A stretch of 64,000 nt of DNA from Rhodobacteraceae bacterium SB2 (GTDB taxonomy: Bacteria; Pseudomonadota; Alphaproteobacteria; Rhodobacterales; Rhodobacteraceae), in assembly GCA_001642945.1 (NCBI GenBank), contig LGRT01000023.1:124001-188000 (forward strand), given 5' to 3'. The position numbers and the translations under genes are program-made. How positions within the stretch are numbered: the stretch's first letter is position 1; every line of letters starts with the position of its first letter. The notes under the pieces were generated by a model. The model did not search any database and was not told the origin of the DNA. It was given only the letters and a program-made list of their open reading frames with translations. This document shows, one piece after another, positions 49,140-58,105 of this stretch.

Positions 49140-50457
49140 TTTACCTTCGCCCGAGGTAATGCGTAAACATGTAATCAAGTCGTTGAGCATCTATTGGCCC
49201 GTGGGAAAAGAGTATCTTGAAAGTATCGAAGTATCTTTAGCAGATATCAGGTGCACAAAAAGTGAATCTAAATTTGTAGAAATTAAATTACCAACATGGG
49301 CCCATGAATGTGGTGTTAATGGTAAAATTTTAGTTCCATCGGAGGCAGTGTTAGGACCTGGGTCGTGGCAGAACGTCGATTGGTGGTTAGCTGCATTTAT
49401 GATGCTGGAGGCTTGGCACGAGCGTAATCACGAGGCTTGTAATGGGCCGATTCATTCATATAGCGTTTGGTTGAATACGGTTGACCCCAAAATTTGGAGG
49501 CATGCTTGGGTAAATCGGATTGCTCTTTTTCTTCGAATGTATGCAGCAATTAATTATGGCAAGGATGAGGCATCAATGTTCGGGGATAGGCCACGAGCCA
49601 ATATTCTATTAACTCACGACGTTGATGCTATCGATAAAACAATGGTGATTACATTTAAGCAGATCGCATTCAATATAATAAAAATTTTTAAGAATATATA
49701 CCAATTGCGGTTCAAGAATTTAGTAAAAAATTATAAAAATATTTATAAATTTCTCGCTATAAAAAGTGAGTGGTGGTTTCTCGATGAAATGTTAGAAGCA
49801 GAAAAAAAACTTGGTATTGTCGCTCGGTTTCATGTGCACACTAACCATAGTGATAAGCCCAATCTAAAATTATTACTGACTGATCCTAGTTACGATCCGA
49901 CTGATAAGAGACTTATACAATTTGTTTCAAAAATAGATGATCCAGAGTTTTCGATTGGTATTCATCCAGGATATGATTGTTGGCAAGATGCCAAGAAATT
50001 GAAAAATAAAACAATTCACTTGCAGAATATTTTTGGTCATGCAATTTCTTCTTGTCGCCAACATTGGCTACGATTTAGTTGGGAAAAAACTTGGCATGCA
50101 CAGTCGCTGGCAGGCATCGTAGAAGATACGACTTTGATGTTTAATGACCGACCTGGATTTCGCAACTCATCTGCAATTCGATGGAAGCCGTGGTGTCCAA
50201 TTTCTCAAAGCTCCATAGATATTAATGCGACACCAACAGTTTTTATGGACTCCCATTTTTACGATTACAACGAATTAACTGACAAAGAGCGAAAACTAGA
50301 CATGGTTGCTTGGATCCAAGAGTGTCTAGACGTTGGGGGCCAAATCGCGGTACTATGGCATCCACAAACTCTTTCTGAAGAATATGGCTGGTCAGAAGGT
50401 TTTCATGAATTGCTATTGATATTGCAAGAAGCAAAAACTGGAAGCCAAAAGCTATGA
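49126..50457 (+). CDS. Polysaccharide deacetylase-like protein (DUF7033-type)
   Basis: 443 residues from ATG 49126, overlapping the asnB end (ATG 49132 is a second option). A NodB-like core begins ANILLTHDVDAIDKT; the paired Asp gives the metal site, and later FSIGIHPGYDCWQDA and GIVEDTTLMFNDRPGFR resemble the long-insert EPS deacetylases. The N-terminal 150 residues are a distinct domain (WWLAAFMMLEAWHERN). It may trim acetyl groups or process lipid-linked glycan. Confidence 0.72.
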   Translation: MTMHNLPSPEVMRKHVIKSLSIYWPVGKEYLESIEVSLADIRCTKSESKFVEIKLPTWAHECGVNGKILVPSEAVLGPGSWQNVDWWLAAFMMLEAWHERNHEACNGPIHSYSVWLNTVDPKIWRHAWVNRIALFLRMYAAINYGKDEASMFGDRPRANILLTHDVDAIDKTMVITFKQIAFNIIKIFKNIYQLRFKNLVKNYKNIYKFLAIKSEWWFLDEMLEAEKKLGIVARFHVHTNHSDKPNLKLLLTDPSYDPTDKRLIQFVSKIDDPEFSIGIHPGYDCWQDAKKLKNKTIHLQNIFGHAISSCRQHWLRFSWEKTWHAQSLAGIVEDTTLMFNDRPGFRNSSAIRWKPWCPISQSSIDINATPTVFMDSHFYDYNELTDKERKLDMVAWIQECLDVGGQIAVLWHPQTLSEEYGWSEGFHELLLILQEAKTGSQKL

Positions 50458-52007
50458 GAGACGTGTTTGCCCGTGAGGTTTATAATAACCTACCTCGCCT
50501 TTTGTCCTTAATAGATACTGATGACACTAGTGAAAGTTACGGACTTGGTGATAGATATTATTGGGCTTGGGGATTGACCGATTTTGGAAATGCTACCTTT
50601 CAAGGTATGGCGCATGGTTTGTCATTGCTTTGGATAGGCAATAAATGGCCTTACGAAACTGACCCGCAATTATTTTTGGATCGAATAGATGCGCTATTTA
50701 TTGGTACGAAAAAACTTACGAGACTCGACGGTAGTTTAGAAGAGGCATTCCCTAACGAGGGTTCATATTGCGTCACTGCGTTAGTGGCTTTCGATTTATT
50801 ACGCACGTATTCCTTGCTGCGTGAAGAAATAAATGATGAATTGGCGCAATCATGGCTAGCTACGATTAGACCACTCATCAAGTATTTAAAAAATGCTGAT
50901 GAACATCACGCTCTGATTTCTAATCACTTGGCCACAGCTAGCGCTGCATTGTTTTGCTGGCACGAATTGATATCCGATGTCCAAGCATTCGCAAAGGCTG
51001 AAATTCTTCTGGCGAGGGTACTGCAAAACCAGTCGGATGAGGGTTGGTTTGTTGAATATGGTGGGGCAGATCCTGGATATGAGAGTCTTTGTTTGCACTA
51101 TTTAACCGACATATATCGTAGCAATCCCGACGAGCGGTTAAGGCGAGCAATTGAAAACTCTATGTCATTTTTAAGTTACTGTATGCATCCGGATGGGTCA
51201 TTCTCAGGAAATTACGGAAACAGATATACTCGTTTTATCTACCCATCTTCATTTTATAAATTCCGTGGTGAAATCTCCTATGCGGAGAAATTTCTGGCAC
51301 CCATTTCTGAGAGTATATCCAATAATGCTGTCGTGTCCCTATCATGTATTGACGAACCTAATTTTATCCCTCTTTTCAATTCTTATTGTATGGCACTAAC
51401 CTCATATGATAAATTCTCTGAAATAATACCAGAAAATGCTGAAAAACTACCATGCAATAGCGAACTGAATTTTACAAAAATATTCCCTTCTGCAGGTTTA
51501 CTTTTCGACAAGGGAGATAGACATTATACGGTTGTAGCCTTAAAAAGAGGTGGAGCTTTCTACCATTTCGTTGACGGCTATCTGAAAAACAAATGTTTAG
51601 GATTAATAATTAAAAAGAATACGAAAGAAATTTACTGTAACCATCATAGTTCTAGTATAAACTTTGATAAGCAAAATAATACTATCACTATAGAAAGTGA
51701 TTTTCGAAAACAGAAAAAGCGCCTTCCTAAGCCATGGCAATTTTTTATATTACGCTTGGCGTGTATGACTATGTTTAGAATACGGCTTGTTCGAGAAATC
51801 ATTAAAAGCTTTTTGGTATGGTTGCTCATATCTCAAAGAGAAAGTGGAGTTGGCTCTAATACACGAATTATCAAATTAGGCGAAAACCTAAGCGTGAAGG
51901 ACAATTTATCGATACCAAAAAAGTTTATTCAAATTCAGCCTAAGCAGGCCGTTGTCCCAATTCATATGGCAAGTAAAGGCTATTGGCAGATACAAGATGA
52001 AAATTAA
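50454..52007 (+). CDS. Unknown protein with alpha/alpha-toroid-like repeats
   Basis: 517 residues, coupled to the deacetylase by an ATGA overlap. Helical motifs with aromatic residues in the first 300 residues (FQGMAHGLSLLW, FPNEGSYCVTALVAFDLL, GYESLCLHYLTDIY, FLSYCMHPDGSFSGNYGNRY) suggest an alpha/alpha-toroid as in polysaccharide lyases and epimerases. The C-terminal 170 residues are beta-rich, with a hydrophobic stretch near KPWQFFILRLACMTMF. I do not recognise the family. Neighbours suggest uronate polysaccharide processing. Confidence 0.6.
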   Translation: MRDVFAREVYNNLPRLLSLIDTDDTSESYGLGDRYYWAWGLTDFGNATFQGMAHGLSLLWIGNKWPYETDPQLFLDRIDALFIGTKKLTRLDGSLEEAFPNEGSYCVTALVAFDLLRTYSLLREEINDELAQSWLATIRPLIKYLKNADEHHALISNHLATASAALFCWHELISDVQAFAKAEILLARVLQNQSDEGWFVEYGGADPGYESLCLHYLTDIYRSNPDERLRRAIENSMSFLSYCMHPDGSFSGNYGNRYTRFIYPSSFYKFRGEISYAEKFLAPISESISNNAVVSLSCIDEPNFIPLFNSYCMALTSYDKFSEIIPENAEKLPCNSELNFTKIFPSAGLLFDKGDRHYTVVALKRGGAFYHFVDGYLKNKCLGLIIKKNTKEIYCNHHSSSINFDKQNNTITIESDFRKQKKRLPKPWQFFILRLACMTMFRIRLVREIIKSFLVWLLISQRESGVGSNTRIIKLGENLSVKDNLSIPKKFIQIQPKQAVVPIHMASKGYWQIQDEN

Positions 52008-53244
52008 GCTACTCTCTCGTATAAAACCTAACCTTGGTTACAAAGAACTGGTTGCATTTTTAACAAGTAAATCTGATTCAGTAGAGCGGTTTGAGGAAAA
52101 ATTTGCAGAAAAGTTTAACGCTAAATCTGCTTTAGCATTCTCTTATGGGAGATATGCACAATTTTCCTTTTTTAAAGCTTTAGGTATTTCAAAAACTGAA
52201 GTGATTATGCCGGCATACACCTGTTCAGTAGTGGCACATGCAGTGACACTTAGCGATAACATACCTATCTTTGTGGATATTGATCAAAACAGCTTCAACA
52301 TGAATTTGCACAAACTTAGAGATACTATAACTGAGAATACTTCTGCAATCATTTGTACTAATACATTTGGCAACCCAGAAAATAATAAGATCATTCATAA
52401 ATTGATTGAAGAAGCTGAAAAAAAGTATGGAAGAAAAATCTACTTTATTCAAGATTGCTGCCATTCCTTTGGAGCGACAACCGACAATCAATTGATTAAT
52501 ATGAATTGTGACGTTGCAGTATATGCTTTTAATGTCAGTAAAATAATAACCACTATATTTGGCGGTATGTTAATCTTTAACGATGAAAAAATTGGTGAAA
52601 CAGTAAGAAAATGGCGCGATAAGCACACGAAAAGTAAAACATTCACGCAAAAAATAAAATTAGTGCTTTATCTTTGGGCAACATATGTAGCATTCAAGCC
52701 ACTATGTTACCGAATTATTTACTTGCTACAAAACCGAACAAAACTTTTGGATCATTTCACTAAAGCATATCACTTGGATAATAAAATACATTTTCCACCT
52801 GATGCCAATACTAGAATGAGTAATCTGCAAGCTGAAATTGGATCTATACAGTTGTTAAAATATGACGAATTAATTATGCTTAGACGAAGTAACGCAAAAA
52901 AGTATCAATCGTATTTGAAAAAATATGATTTTGTTAAAACAGTGGAATTTAATGTTGGAGCCACGTATTCACACTATCCTGTGACAGTGCCTGAAAACAT
53001 TAAACTCAAAATTATGGAAAAAGCAGCACATGAGGGCATTGAATTTGGTGAGTTGATACAATACAGCATTCCGAAATTGCCGGAATACAGAGATCACTGC
53101 CGTGTATCGTATCCAAACTCAGAATTTTGCAGTAAAACGACGTTAAATTTACCTTTGTTGTCACCGCATATTGAAATTGACGTTTTCCCAAAATTAGATG
53201 TCATCTTCGAATATAATTATGGAGTTTCTACCAATGCTACGTGA
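51997..53244 (+). CDS. DegT/DnrJ/EryC1-family aminotransferase-like protein
   Basis: 415 residues from ATG 51997, overlapping the preceding gene by 11 bp. PLP-fold features: VERFEEKFAEKFNAKSALAF, IMPAYTCSVVAHAVTLSD, FIQDCCHSFGAT and a Lys in YAFNVSKIITTIFGG. Likely a sugar aminotransferase acting on a second amino sugar, since WbpE is already present. Confidence 0.78.
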   Translation: MKIKLLSRIKPNLGYKELVAFLTSKSDSVERFEEKFAEKFNAKSALAFSYGRYAQFSFFKALGISKTEVIMPAYTCSVVAHAVTLSDNIPIFVDIDQNSFNMNLHKLRDTITENTSAIICTNTFGNPENNKIIHKLIEEAEKKYGRKIYFIQDCCHSFGATTDNQLINMNCDVAVYAFNVSKIITTIFGGMLIFNDEKIGETVRKWRDKHTKSKTFTQKIKLVLYLWATYVAFKPLCYRIIYLLQNRTKLLDHFTKAYHLDNKIHFPPDANTRMSNLQAEIGSIQLLKYDELIMLRRSNAKKYQSYLKKYDFVKTVEFNVGATYSHYPVTVPENIKLKIMEKAAHEGIEFGELIQYSIPKLPEYRDHCRVSYPNSEFCSKTTLNLPLLSPHIEIDVFPKLDVIFEYNYGVSTNAT

Positions 53245-53995
53245 GTTTCTACCGACTACATGGAACAACAAACTATTTGGTAGACGAATGGAATTTGGTC
53301 ACGAAATTGATATTAATGATCCTGATTGGGTTGCTTGGTTAGAATTTTATGAAGATTTTTATTCTAATACGCAAAAGCGAGGTTTGGGAAAACATGTTAA
53401 TGATTTTGGATATAAAATTCTTTCTGAAATAAATCTAGATCGGAAGACGATTGTTGAAATTGGGCCTGGTTCGTTGCCGCACGTGGATTATTGGCAGGGA
53501 ATGCCATTTCGATATTTAGCTGTTGATGTAGACGAGAGGTTTCTAGACATTACTCGAAAAAAGCTAGATACTTTAAGGATCCAGTCGGAGTCATACTTGA
53601 TTTCAAGGGGTGAGAAGGCGAACATCGCAATGGGTAGTGTAGATGTCGTGCTAAGCTTTTACTCGCTGGAACATTTGCAAGATCTGGACGGGTATTTATC
53701 ATACTTTTATAAAATTCTTAAGCCTGGGGGTTTGCTAGTTGGAGCGATCCCTAACGAGGGCGGTCTCGCTTGGGGCCTTGGCCGGTACTTAACAAGTCGA
53801 AGATTCGTTAAAAAACATACAAATATTAACTATGACAAGATAATTTGCTGGGAACACCCTAATTATTGCGATGATATCATTGATGCTATTGAGAAAAACG
53901 ATTTTAAAAAACTTGTGCTTTTTCAACGTCCATTGGGGCAAATACCGTTTAGTGATCTCAATTTAGTCACCAGTTTTGTTTATAAGAAAAATTGA
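53234..53995 (+). CDS. SAM-dependent methyltransferase
   Basis: 253 residues from ATG 53234, with GGAG about 9 nt upstream; an in-frame ATG at 53219 is less likely. Motif I is IVEIGPGSLPHVDYW, the acidic end of strand 2 is LAVDVDERFL, and motif region IV is DVVLSFYSLEHLQDLDGYL. Class I fold. Overlaps the DegT gene by 11 bp. It probably methylates a sugar hydroxyl or amine of the glycan. Confidence 0.82.
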   Translation: MLREFLPTTWNNKLFGRRMEFGHEIDINDPDWVAWLEFYEDFYSNTQKRGLGKHVNDFGYKILSEINLDRKTIVEIGPGSLPHVDYWQGMPFRYLAVDVDERFLDITRKKLDTLRIQSESYLISRGEKANIAMGSVDVVLSFYSLEHLQDLDGYLSYFYKILKPGGLLVGAIPNEGGLAWGLGRYLTSRRFVKKHTNINYDKIICWEHPNYCDDIIDAIEKNDFKKLVLFQRPLGQIPFSDLNLVTSFVYKKN

Positions 53996-53996
53996 A

Positions 53997-54593
53997 ATGA
54001 CAATTAAAGTCTTGTTGGTTATTGGAAGCGATAAAATAACAAATAATCTTTTTAGAGATTTTGAAGAAAAATTTGATAATGTTACTATCGTAGAAGACCA
54101 TAGTCGAAATATAGTGAGCTCGCTTAAATTAGTACTAAAAGGACGTATACCTGTGCTAGCAGCATTTCTGATGTTTGCAGCAAATTTGGTGCGCAAAAAA
54201 TTGAGCTACACTAAAAATCGTAGTATTATTCGAAATAATTCTGATTTACTTGAAATATATAATGATCATAAGCCTGAGGTTATGATTTTGTTCCGAGCTG
54301 GCTTGGTTATAACTAGACGTGCTTTCCCTAAAAATTCGAAGATTTATAATGTTCATTCTGCAAAATTGCCGAAGTTTGGCGGACTAGCGTCAATATACAG
54401 AGCTTTGAAATCGGGTGACTATTCGCAATGCGCTTCTTTACACGTCGTTACGGACAAAATCGATGGAGGGCAGGTTTTGTTGGAGGTACCTTATTTTTTA
54501 GATCCAAATAAGAGCTATCTTGAAAATGAAGAGCAAGCATATAATGCCGGAATTATATTATTAGAAAACGCTATTGCAAATGATTTCAGCTGA
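53997..54593 (+). CDS. Formyltransferase-fold protein (sugar N-formyltransferase-like)
   Basis: 198 residues from ATG 53997. The formyl-THF transferase fold is seen in NVHSAKLPKFGGLASIYRALKSGDY with the catalytic Asn and His, and the Asp in DKIDGGQVLLEVPYF. It lacks the C-terminal OB domain of tRNA formyltransferase, so the substrate is likely a UDP- or dTDP-amino sugar, giving an N-formyl group. Fits with the DegT aminotransferase two genes upstream. Confidence 0.8.
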   Translation: MTIKVLLVIGSDKITNNLFRDFEEKFDNVTIVEDHSRNIVSSLKLVLKGRIPVLAAFLMFAANLVRKKLSYTKNRSIIRNNSDLLEIYNDHKPEVMILFRAGLVITRRAFPKNSKIYNVHSAKLPKFGGLASIYRALKSGDYSQCASLHVVTDKIDGGQVLLEVPYFLDPNKSYLENEEQAYNAGIILLENAIANDFS

Positions 54594-55905
54594 AAACTCT
54601 TTGCAGAAGTTCAGTACTGATGTCGTACTTTACGGATTCGGCATTATAATCGCGAAAGGTATAAGTTTTTTCCTTTATCCTATATTCGCATATTTCCTTT
54701 CAGTAGAAGAATTTGGTAGGCTAGACCTTGTATTGATTACCATAGCGTTTGTTGGTGAGGTACTTATATTCGGTTTAGACAGCGTCCTGTCGATAAAATA
54801 TTTTAAACAAAAAACATTCGAGGAAAAAGCAAGTGTTGTTCTTACTACGTATTTTCTTCGGTCCTTTTTGATAGTCACTGCATTATCAATAACATTTCTG
54901 CTTTATTTAAGTTTGGGTGATTTATTACCGTTCGTTAAAGAATATGATAAAGTATTAACAATATCGGCATTAGTAATAGTAGCGCAACATGTCTTTGTGA
55001 TGGCAAATGAAATAAACAGGCTAGAACAGAAACCTAAGTCATACGTTTTTTATTCTTTTATCTACTCTTCGGTTTTTGCTTCAGTTTCAGCTACCGGGGT
55101 CGCTTTTTTTAATTTTGGGGTGGTTCAAATTTTAATCTCATCCGTCATAGCGTATTTAGTCGCTGGGGGTAGTGCTTGGATCAATAACCGGCGATACTTA
55201 TTGTGTGGTGAAATAGATTATGGCAAGTTGCTTGGACTTTTAAAGGTCGGTTTTCCTCTGTGTCTCGCCGGACTCTCGTATTATTTTATGGAGGGAGCGG
55301 ATCGATGGTTCATCTCTTGGATAACTAATCTGAATGAAGTTGGAAAATTTGCTTTGGCTTGCAAACTGAGCCTTGTAATTGGAGTGGGTGTTGAAGCCTT
55401 TAGAAAATCAGCTTTTCCATTTTTGTCTTTAGCAGCAGAGCAACGTGATCAACGATCAATCCGGCTTATTCGCATAGTGTACATTATAGCTGGGACGTTT
55501 TTTGTATTTTTGGTATCCAGTATTTTGTTTGCGCAATATCCGAGGTTTCTACCAGTGGATTATAGTGTGAGTTGGCTGCTTCTGTTCTTTCTATGCCTAA
55601 ACAAAATTTTATATGGAAATTATATGCTAACCTCATTTGGGTTGATGCGAGCCGAAAAGGCAGTTTCAATGATGAAAATATCAGTTTTTTGTGCGATATT
55701 TTGTGTCATAGCAAATTACATATCTATCCCAGTTATGGGAATTGAGGGTGCTGCGGCATCAACCTGCCTTACATTTTTGTTACTTAATATACTTAGTGAC
55801 ATAGGAAGTAATAGAGTTGATAAAACTCACAGTGTAAGATATTTTGATTATGCATTTCTTATCTCAAGCATAGTAGCAGGATTACTTTTTGTAAGTTACG
55901 CATAA
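54580..55905 (+). CDS. wzx: O-antigen/oligosaccharide flippase (Wzx)
   Basis: 441 residues from ATG 54580, or 443 from TTG 54574, overlapping the formyltransferase end. About twelve membrane segments, beginning VVLYGFGIIIAKGISFFLYP and FAYFLSVEEFGRLDLVLITIAF, the Wzx/MVF signature. Flips undecaprenyl-linked repeat units to the periplasm. Its presence implies a Wzy-dependent pathway. Confidence 0.9.
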   Translation: MISAENSLQKFSTDVVLYGFGIIIAKGISFFLYPIFAYFLSVEEFGRLDLVLITIAFVGEVLIFGLDSVLSIKYFKQKTFEEKASVVLTTYFLRSFLIVTALSITFLLYLSLGDLLPFVKEYDKVLTISALVIVAQHVFVMANEINRLEQKPKSYVFYSFIYSSVFASVSATGVAFFNFGVVQILISSVIAYLVAGGSAWINNRRYLLCGEIDYGKLLGLLKVGFPLCLAGLSYYFMEGADRWFISWITNLNEVGKFALACKLSLVIGVGVEAFRKSAFPFLSLAAEQRDQRSIRLIRIVYIIAGTFFVFLVSSILFAQYPRFLPVDYSVSWLLLFFLCLNKILYGNYMLTSFGLMRAEKAVSMMKISVFCAIFCVIANYISIPVMGIEGAAASTCLTFLLLNILSDIGSNRVDKTHSVRYFDYAFLISSIVAGLLFVSYA

Positions 55906-57486
55906 GTGAAAGCGTGCAAAAGGATTAGGTTAACAAATACTATGTATGTATCAGTTATAAGTTTTATTTTTTATCCAGTGATACAGCTCGTAGCATTGCC
56001 TATCGCTTGGTATTTAAGTTTAAAAAATGCTTTAATTCTGACCAACGGACGTTGGTCATATTTTATAGGATACCATCCAATTACTGCTTTAAACTGTTTA
56101 TTTTATAGAACCCAATTACTGAATATCGATCGTTTTGGTTTTGAAGCAAAAAGTTCACTTGTGGGAGGGGGTAATTTCGAGCTCAAGAAATGGTTCCACT
56201 TATCATTAATAAGTAGTTATGTTTACTCTCATGCTGCAGCAGTTACTACATTATTATTCACTTTGTTATGGATCGCCAATTTCAGTGTTTGGATAAATAA
56301 TATCCATTTACACCAGGTAGTTTTAATTGTTTCTGTTCTATTTCTAAGTAGCACTGCATACTCAATGGCTTTTGCAAGGCAAAATTACCAAATAATCGGC
56401 TGGGCGGTGACACCACTATTATTTTATACACTGGAGAATAATCATTTAGAGTTCGCAGTAATTCTACTAACGTGTATCGTTTTGTTGAATATAACAGTGC
56501 ACGTGCTCATGACGTCGCTATTATTTGTAAAGGTTTTACTTATTCCTGAAATTACTGATCTGTACATTTTGTTTGTATCAGTAGCCTTATTGTGTTTAAA
56601 ATTTAGGCACTTGGTATTCAATGGCCAACACATTAAAGGTACCTTGTCCTTGATAGGAGCCATTGGCGGTGGGGTAGTCCGGTATAAGAGGCCGTTCCCG
56701 CTCAAAAATACAGTTTACTTCGGCACACATTATCTGCTCAGTTTTGTTATCTTTTGGTGGTTATGGGAGGAGCTTCCGTTCCTACTCGGAATAGCCATTT
56801 TGGGGTTTTTTATGAATCAAATCCTTGTAAGAATTGCTGATGAAGAATCTTTCTTAATGTTCATTTCAACCGTTGCAACTACCGAAATGTTTCTTAATGA
56901 TTTTTCATTTCTGGGGTTAGCGACTTTTTATTTTTGTGTGTCACCAATTGCAAACTCTTTGTCTTTGCAATCCATGGATCAACGCAGGAGTGTCTTTAAA
57001 ATACCCATATTTTCGCCGTTTGACTCGGAAAAAATATTTTCTGAGGTGGGACGGTTATTTGAAAATGTTGATAGAGGTAAAAGGGTTCTATTTGCATTCG
57101 ATGATCCGGGAGAAGACTATGGTCTATTGTTTGATGGATATCGACCATTCAACGAAGCAGCTTTCTATATAGCCAACCGGAATCAAATTACGTTATTGCC
57201 TGATTTCCATTTTGTAACCGACAATAATAGAGATACGGCTGGGAATGTCTGGGGTAGAGATGTGAAATCCATAAACGAAAATATGGATGCTTATAATTGT
57301 GAATTTGTGTTGTGCTATACAAATGCAAGCAAGGCTCTAGATGTGGATTTACTGGAAGAATTCACTGTAGTCGGGTCGATGGACTGGAAGGTATTTTCTC
57401 AGGAATTTTCGGGGTTCATCGCCAATGATCGAAATTCAACTCAGTTGCCTGTTTGGTTTGTTCTAAAGAGAAAAGATGATGCCTAA
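55906..57486 (+). CDS. Multi-pass membrane protein, candidate Wzy polymerase-like
   Basis: 526 residues; GTG start 55906, or ATG 55942. About ten hydrophobic segments to residue 350 (IQLVALPIAWYLSL, QVVLIVSVLFLSSTAYSM, LEFAVILLTCIVLLNITV), then a soluble C-terminal domain (KRVLFAFDDPGEDYGLLF, FEFVLC-type strands). That tail is unusual for Wzy. By position after wzx and by exclusion it is the best candidate polymerase, but no family motif proves it. Confidence 0.6.
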   Translation: MKACKRIRLTNTMYVSVISFIFYPVIQLVALPIAWYLSLKNALILTNGRWSYFIGYHPITALNCLFYRTQLLNIDRFGFEAKSSLVGGGNFELKKWFHLSLISSYVYSHAAAVTTLLFTLLWIANFSVWINNIHLHQVVLIVSVLFLSSTAYSMAFARQNYQIIGWAVTPLLFYTLENNHLEFAVILLTCIVLLNITVHVLMTSLLFVKVLLIPEITDLYILFVSVALLCLKFRHLVFNGQHIKGTLSLIGAIGGGVVRYKRPFPLKNTVYFGTHYLLSFVIFWWLWEELPFLLGIAILGFFMNQILVRIADEESFLMFISTVATTEMFLNDFSFLGLATFYFCVSPIANSLSLQSMDQRRSVFKIPIFSPFDSEKIFSEVGRLFENVDRGKRVLFAFDDPGEDYGLLFDGYRPFNEAAFYIANRNQITLLPDFHFVTDNNRDTAGNVWGRDVKSINENMDAYNCEFVLCYTNASKALDVDLLEEFTVVGSMDWKVFSQEFSGFIANDRNSTQLPVWFVLKRKDDA

Positions 57487-58105
57487 GACAGTGTCAATAT
57501 TAGATATCGGACTTAGCAACGTCCGTTCAGTTCAAAATGCTCTTAAACTTGTTAAGATTAGATCACGGATCATCACCACCTCAGAGGAAGTAAGAGCGTC
57601 CGAAGCTCTAATTCTGCCGGGAGTTGGGAACTTCGGAAGAGCCATGTCGATTATGACCCAAACTGAGTTGGACAAAGCGATTTTCGATGCAGCTTTAAAT
57701 CGGAAAATACCGATTTTGGGGATCTGTCTAGGTATGCAATTACTGTGTCAATCTAGCGAAGAGGGAAACGTTGATGGTCTTGGAGCTATAAAAGCTAAGG
57801 TTTTAAAATTTAAAGGACGTCTGCCTGAAAAATTCAAGGTACCTCACATGGGGTGGGCGGCTGTTAAAGTCAACAAGAACAATAGTTGGTGTTCTACACT
57901 GCCACACAATTGCAAATTTTATTTTGTGCATTCTTATTATGTGGATTTGGATATTGGGGATCAGTCCATTTTTGAATGTGAATATGGCATAAAATTTTGT
58001 GCAGGTTTTAAAGTTAATAATATTATGGGTGTTCAGTTCCACCCTGAGAAGAGTCACATTTTTGGTCGTCGATTTTTTGAAGCTTACGCGGAGTTGTTAG
58101 TGTGA
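57479..58105 (+). CDS. hisH2: HisH-like glutamine amidotransferase of the sugar-amidination system
   Basis: 208 residues from ATG 57479. Class I glutamine amidotransferase triad: Cys in LGICLGMQLLC, His and Glu in GVQFHPEKSHIFG. Supplies ammonia to HisF2/WbpG. Its neighbours are hisF2 and wbpG, not his genes, so a histidine role is unlikely. Confidence 0.9.
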   Translation: MPKTVSILDIGLSNVRSVQNALKLVKIRSRIITTSEEVRASEALILPGVGNFGRAMSIMTQTELDKAIFDAALNRKIPILGICLGMQLLCQSSEEGNVDGLGAIKAKVLKFKGRLPEKFKVPHMGWAAVKVNKNNSWCSTLPHNCKFYFVHSYYVDLDIGDQSIFECEYGIKFCAGFKVNNIMGVQFHPEKSHIFGRRFFEAYAELLV

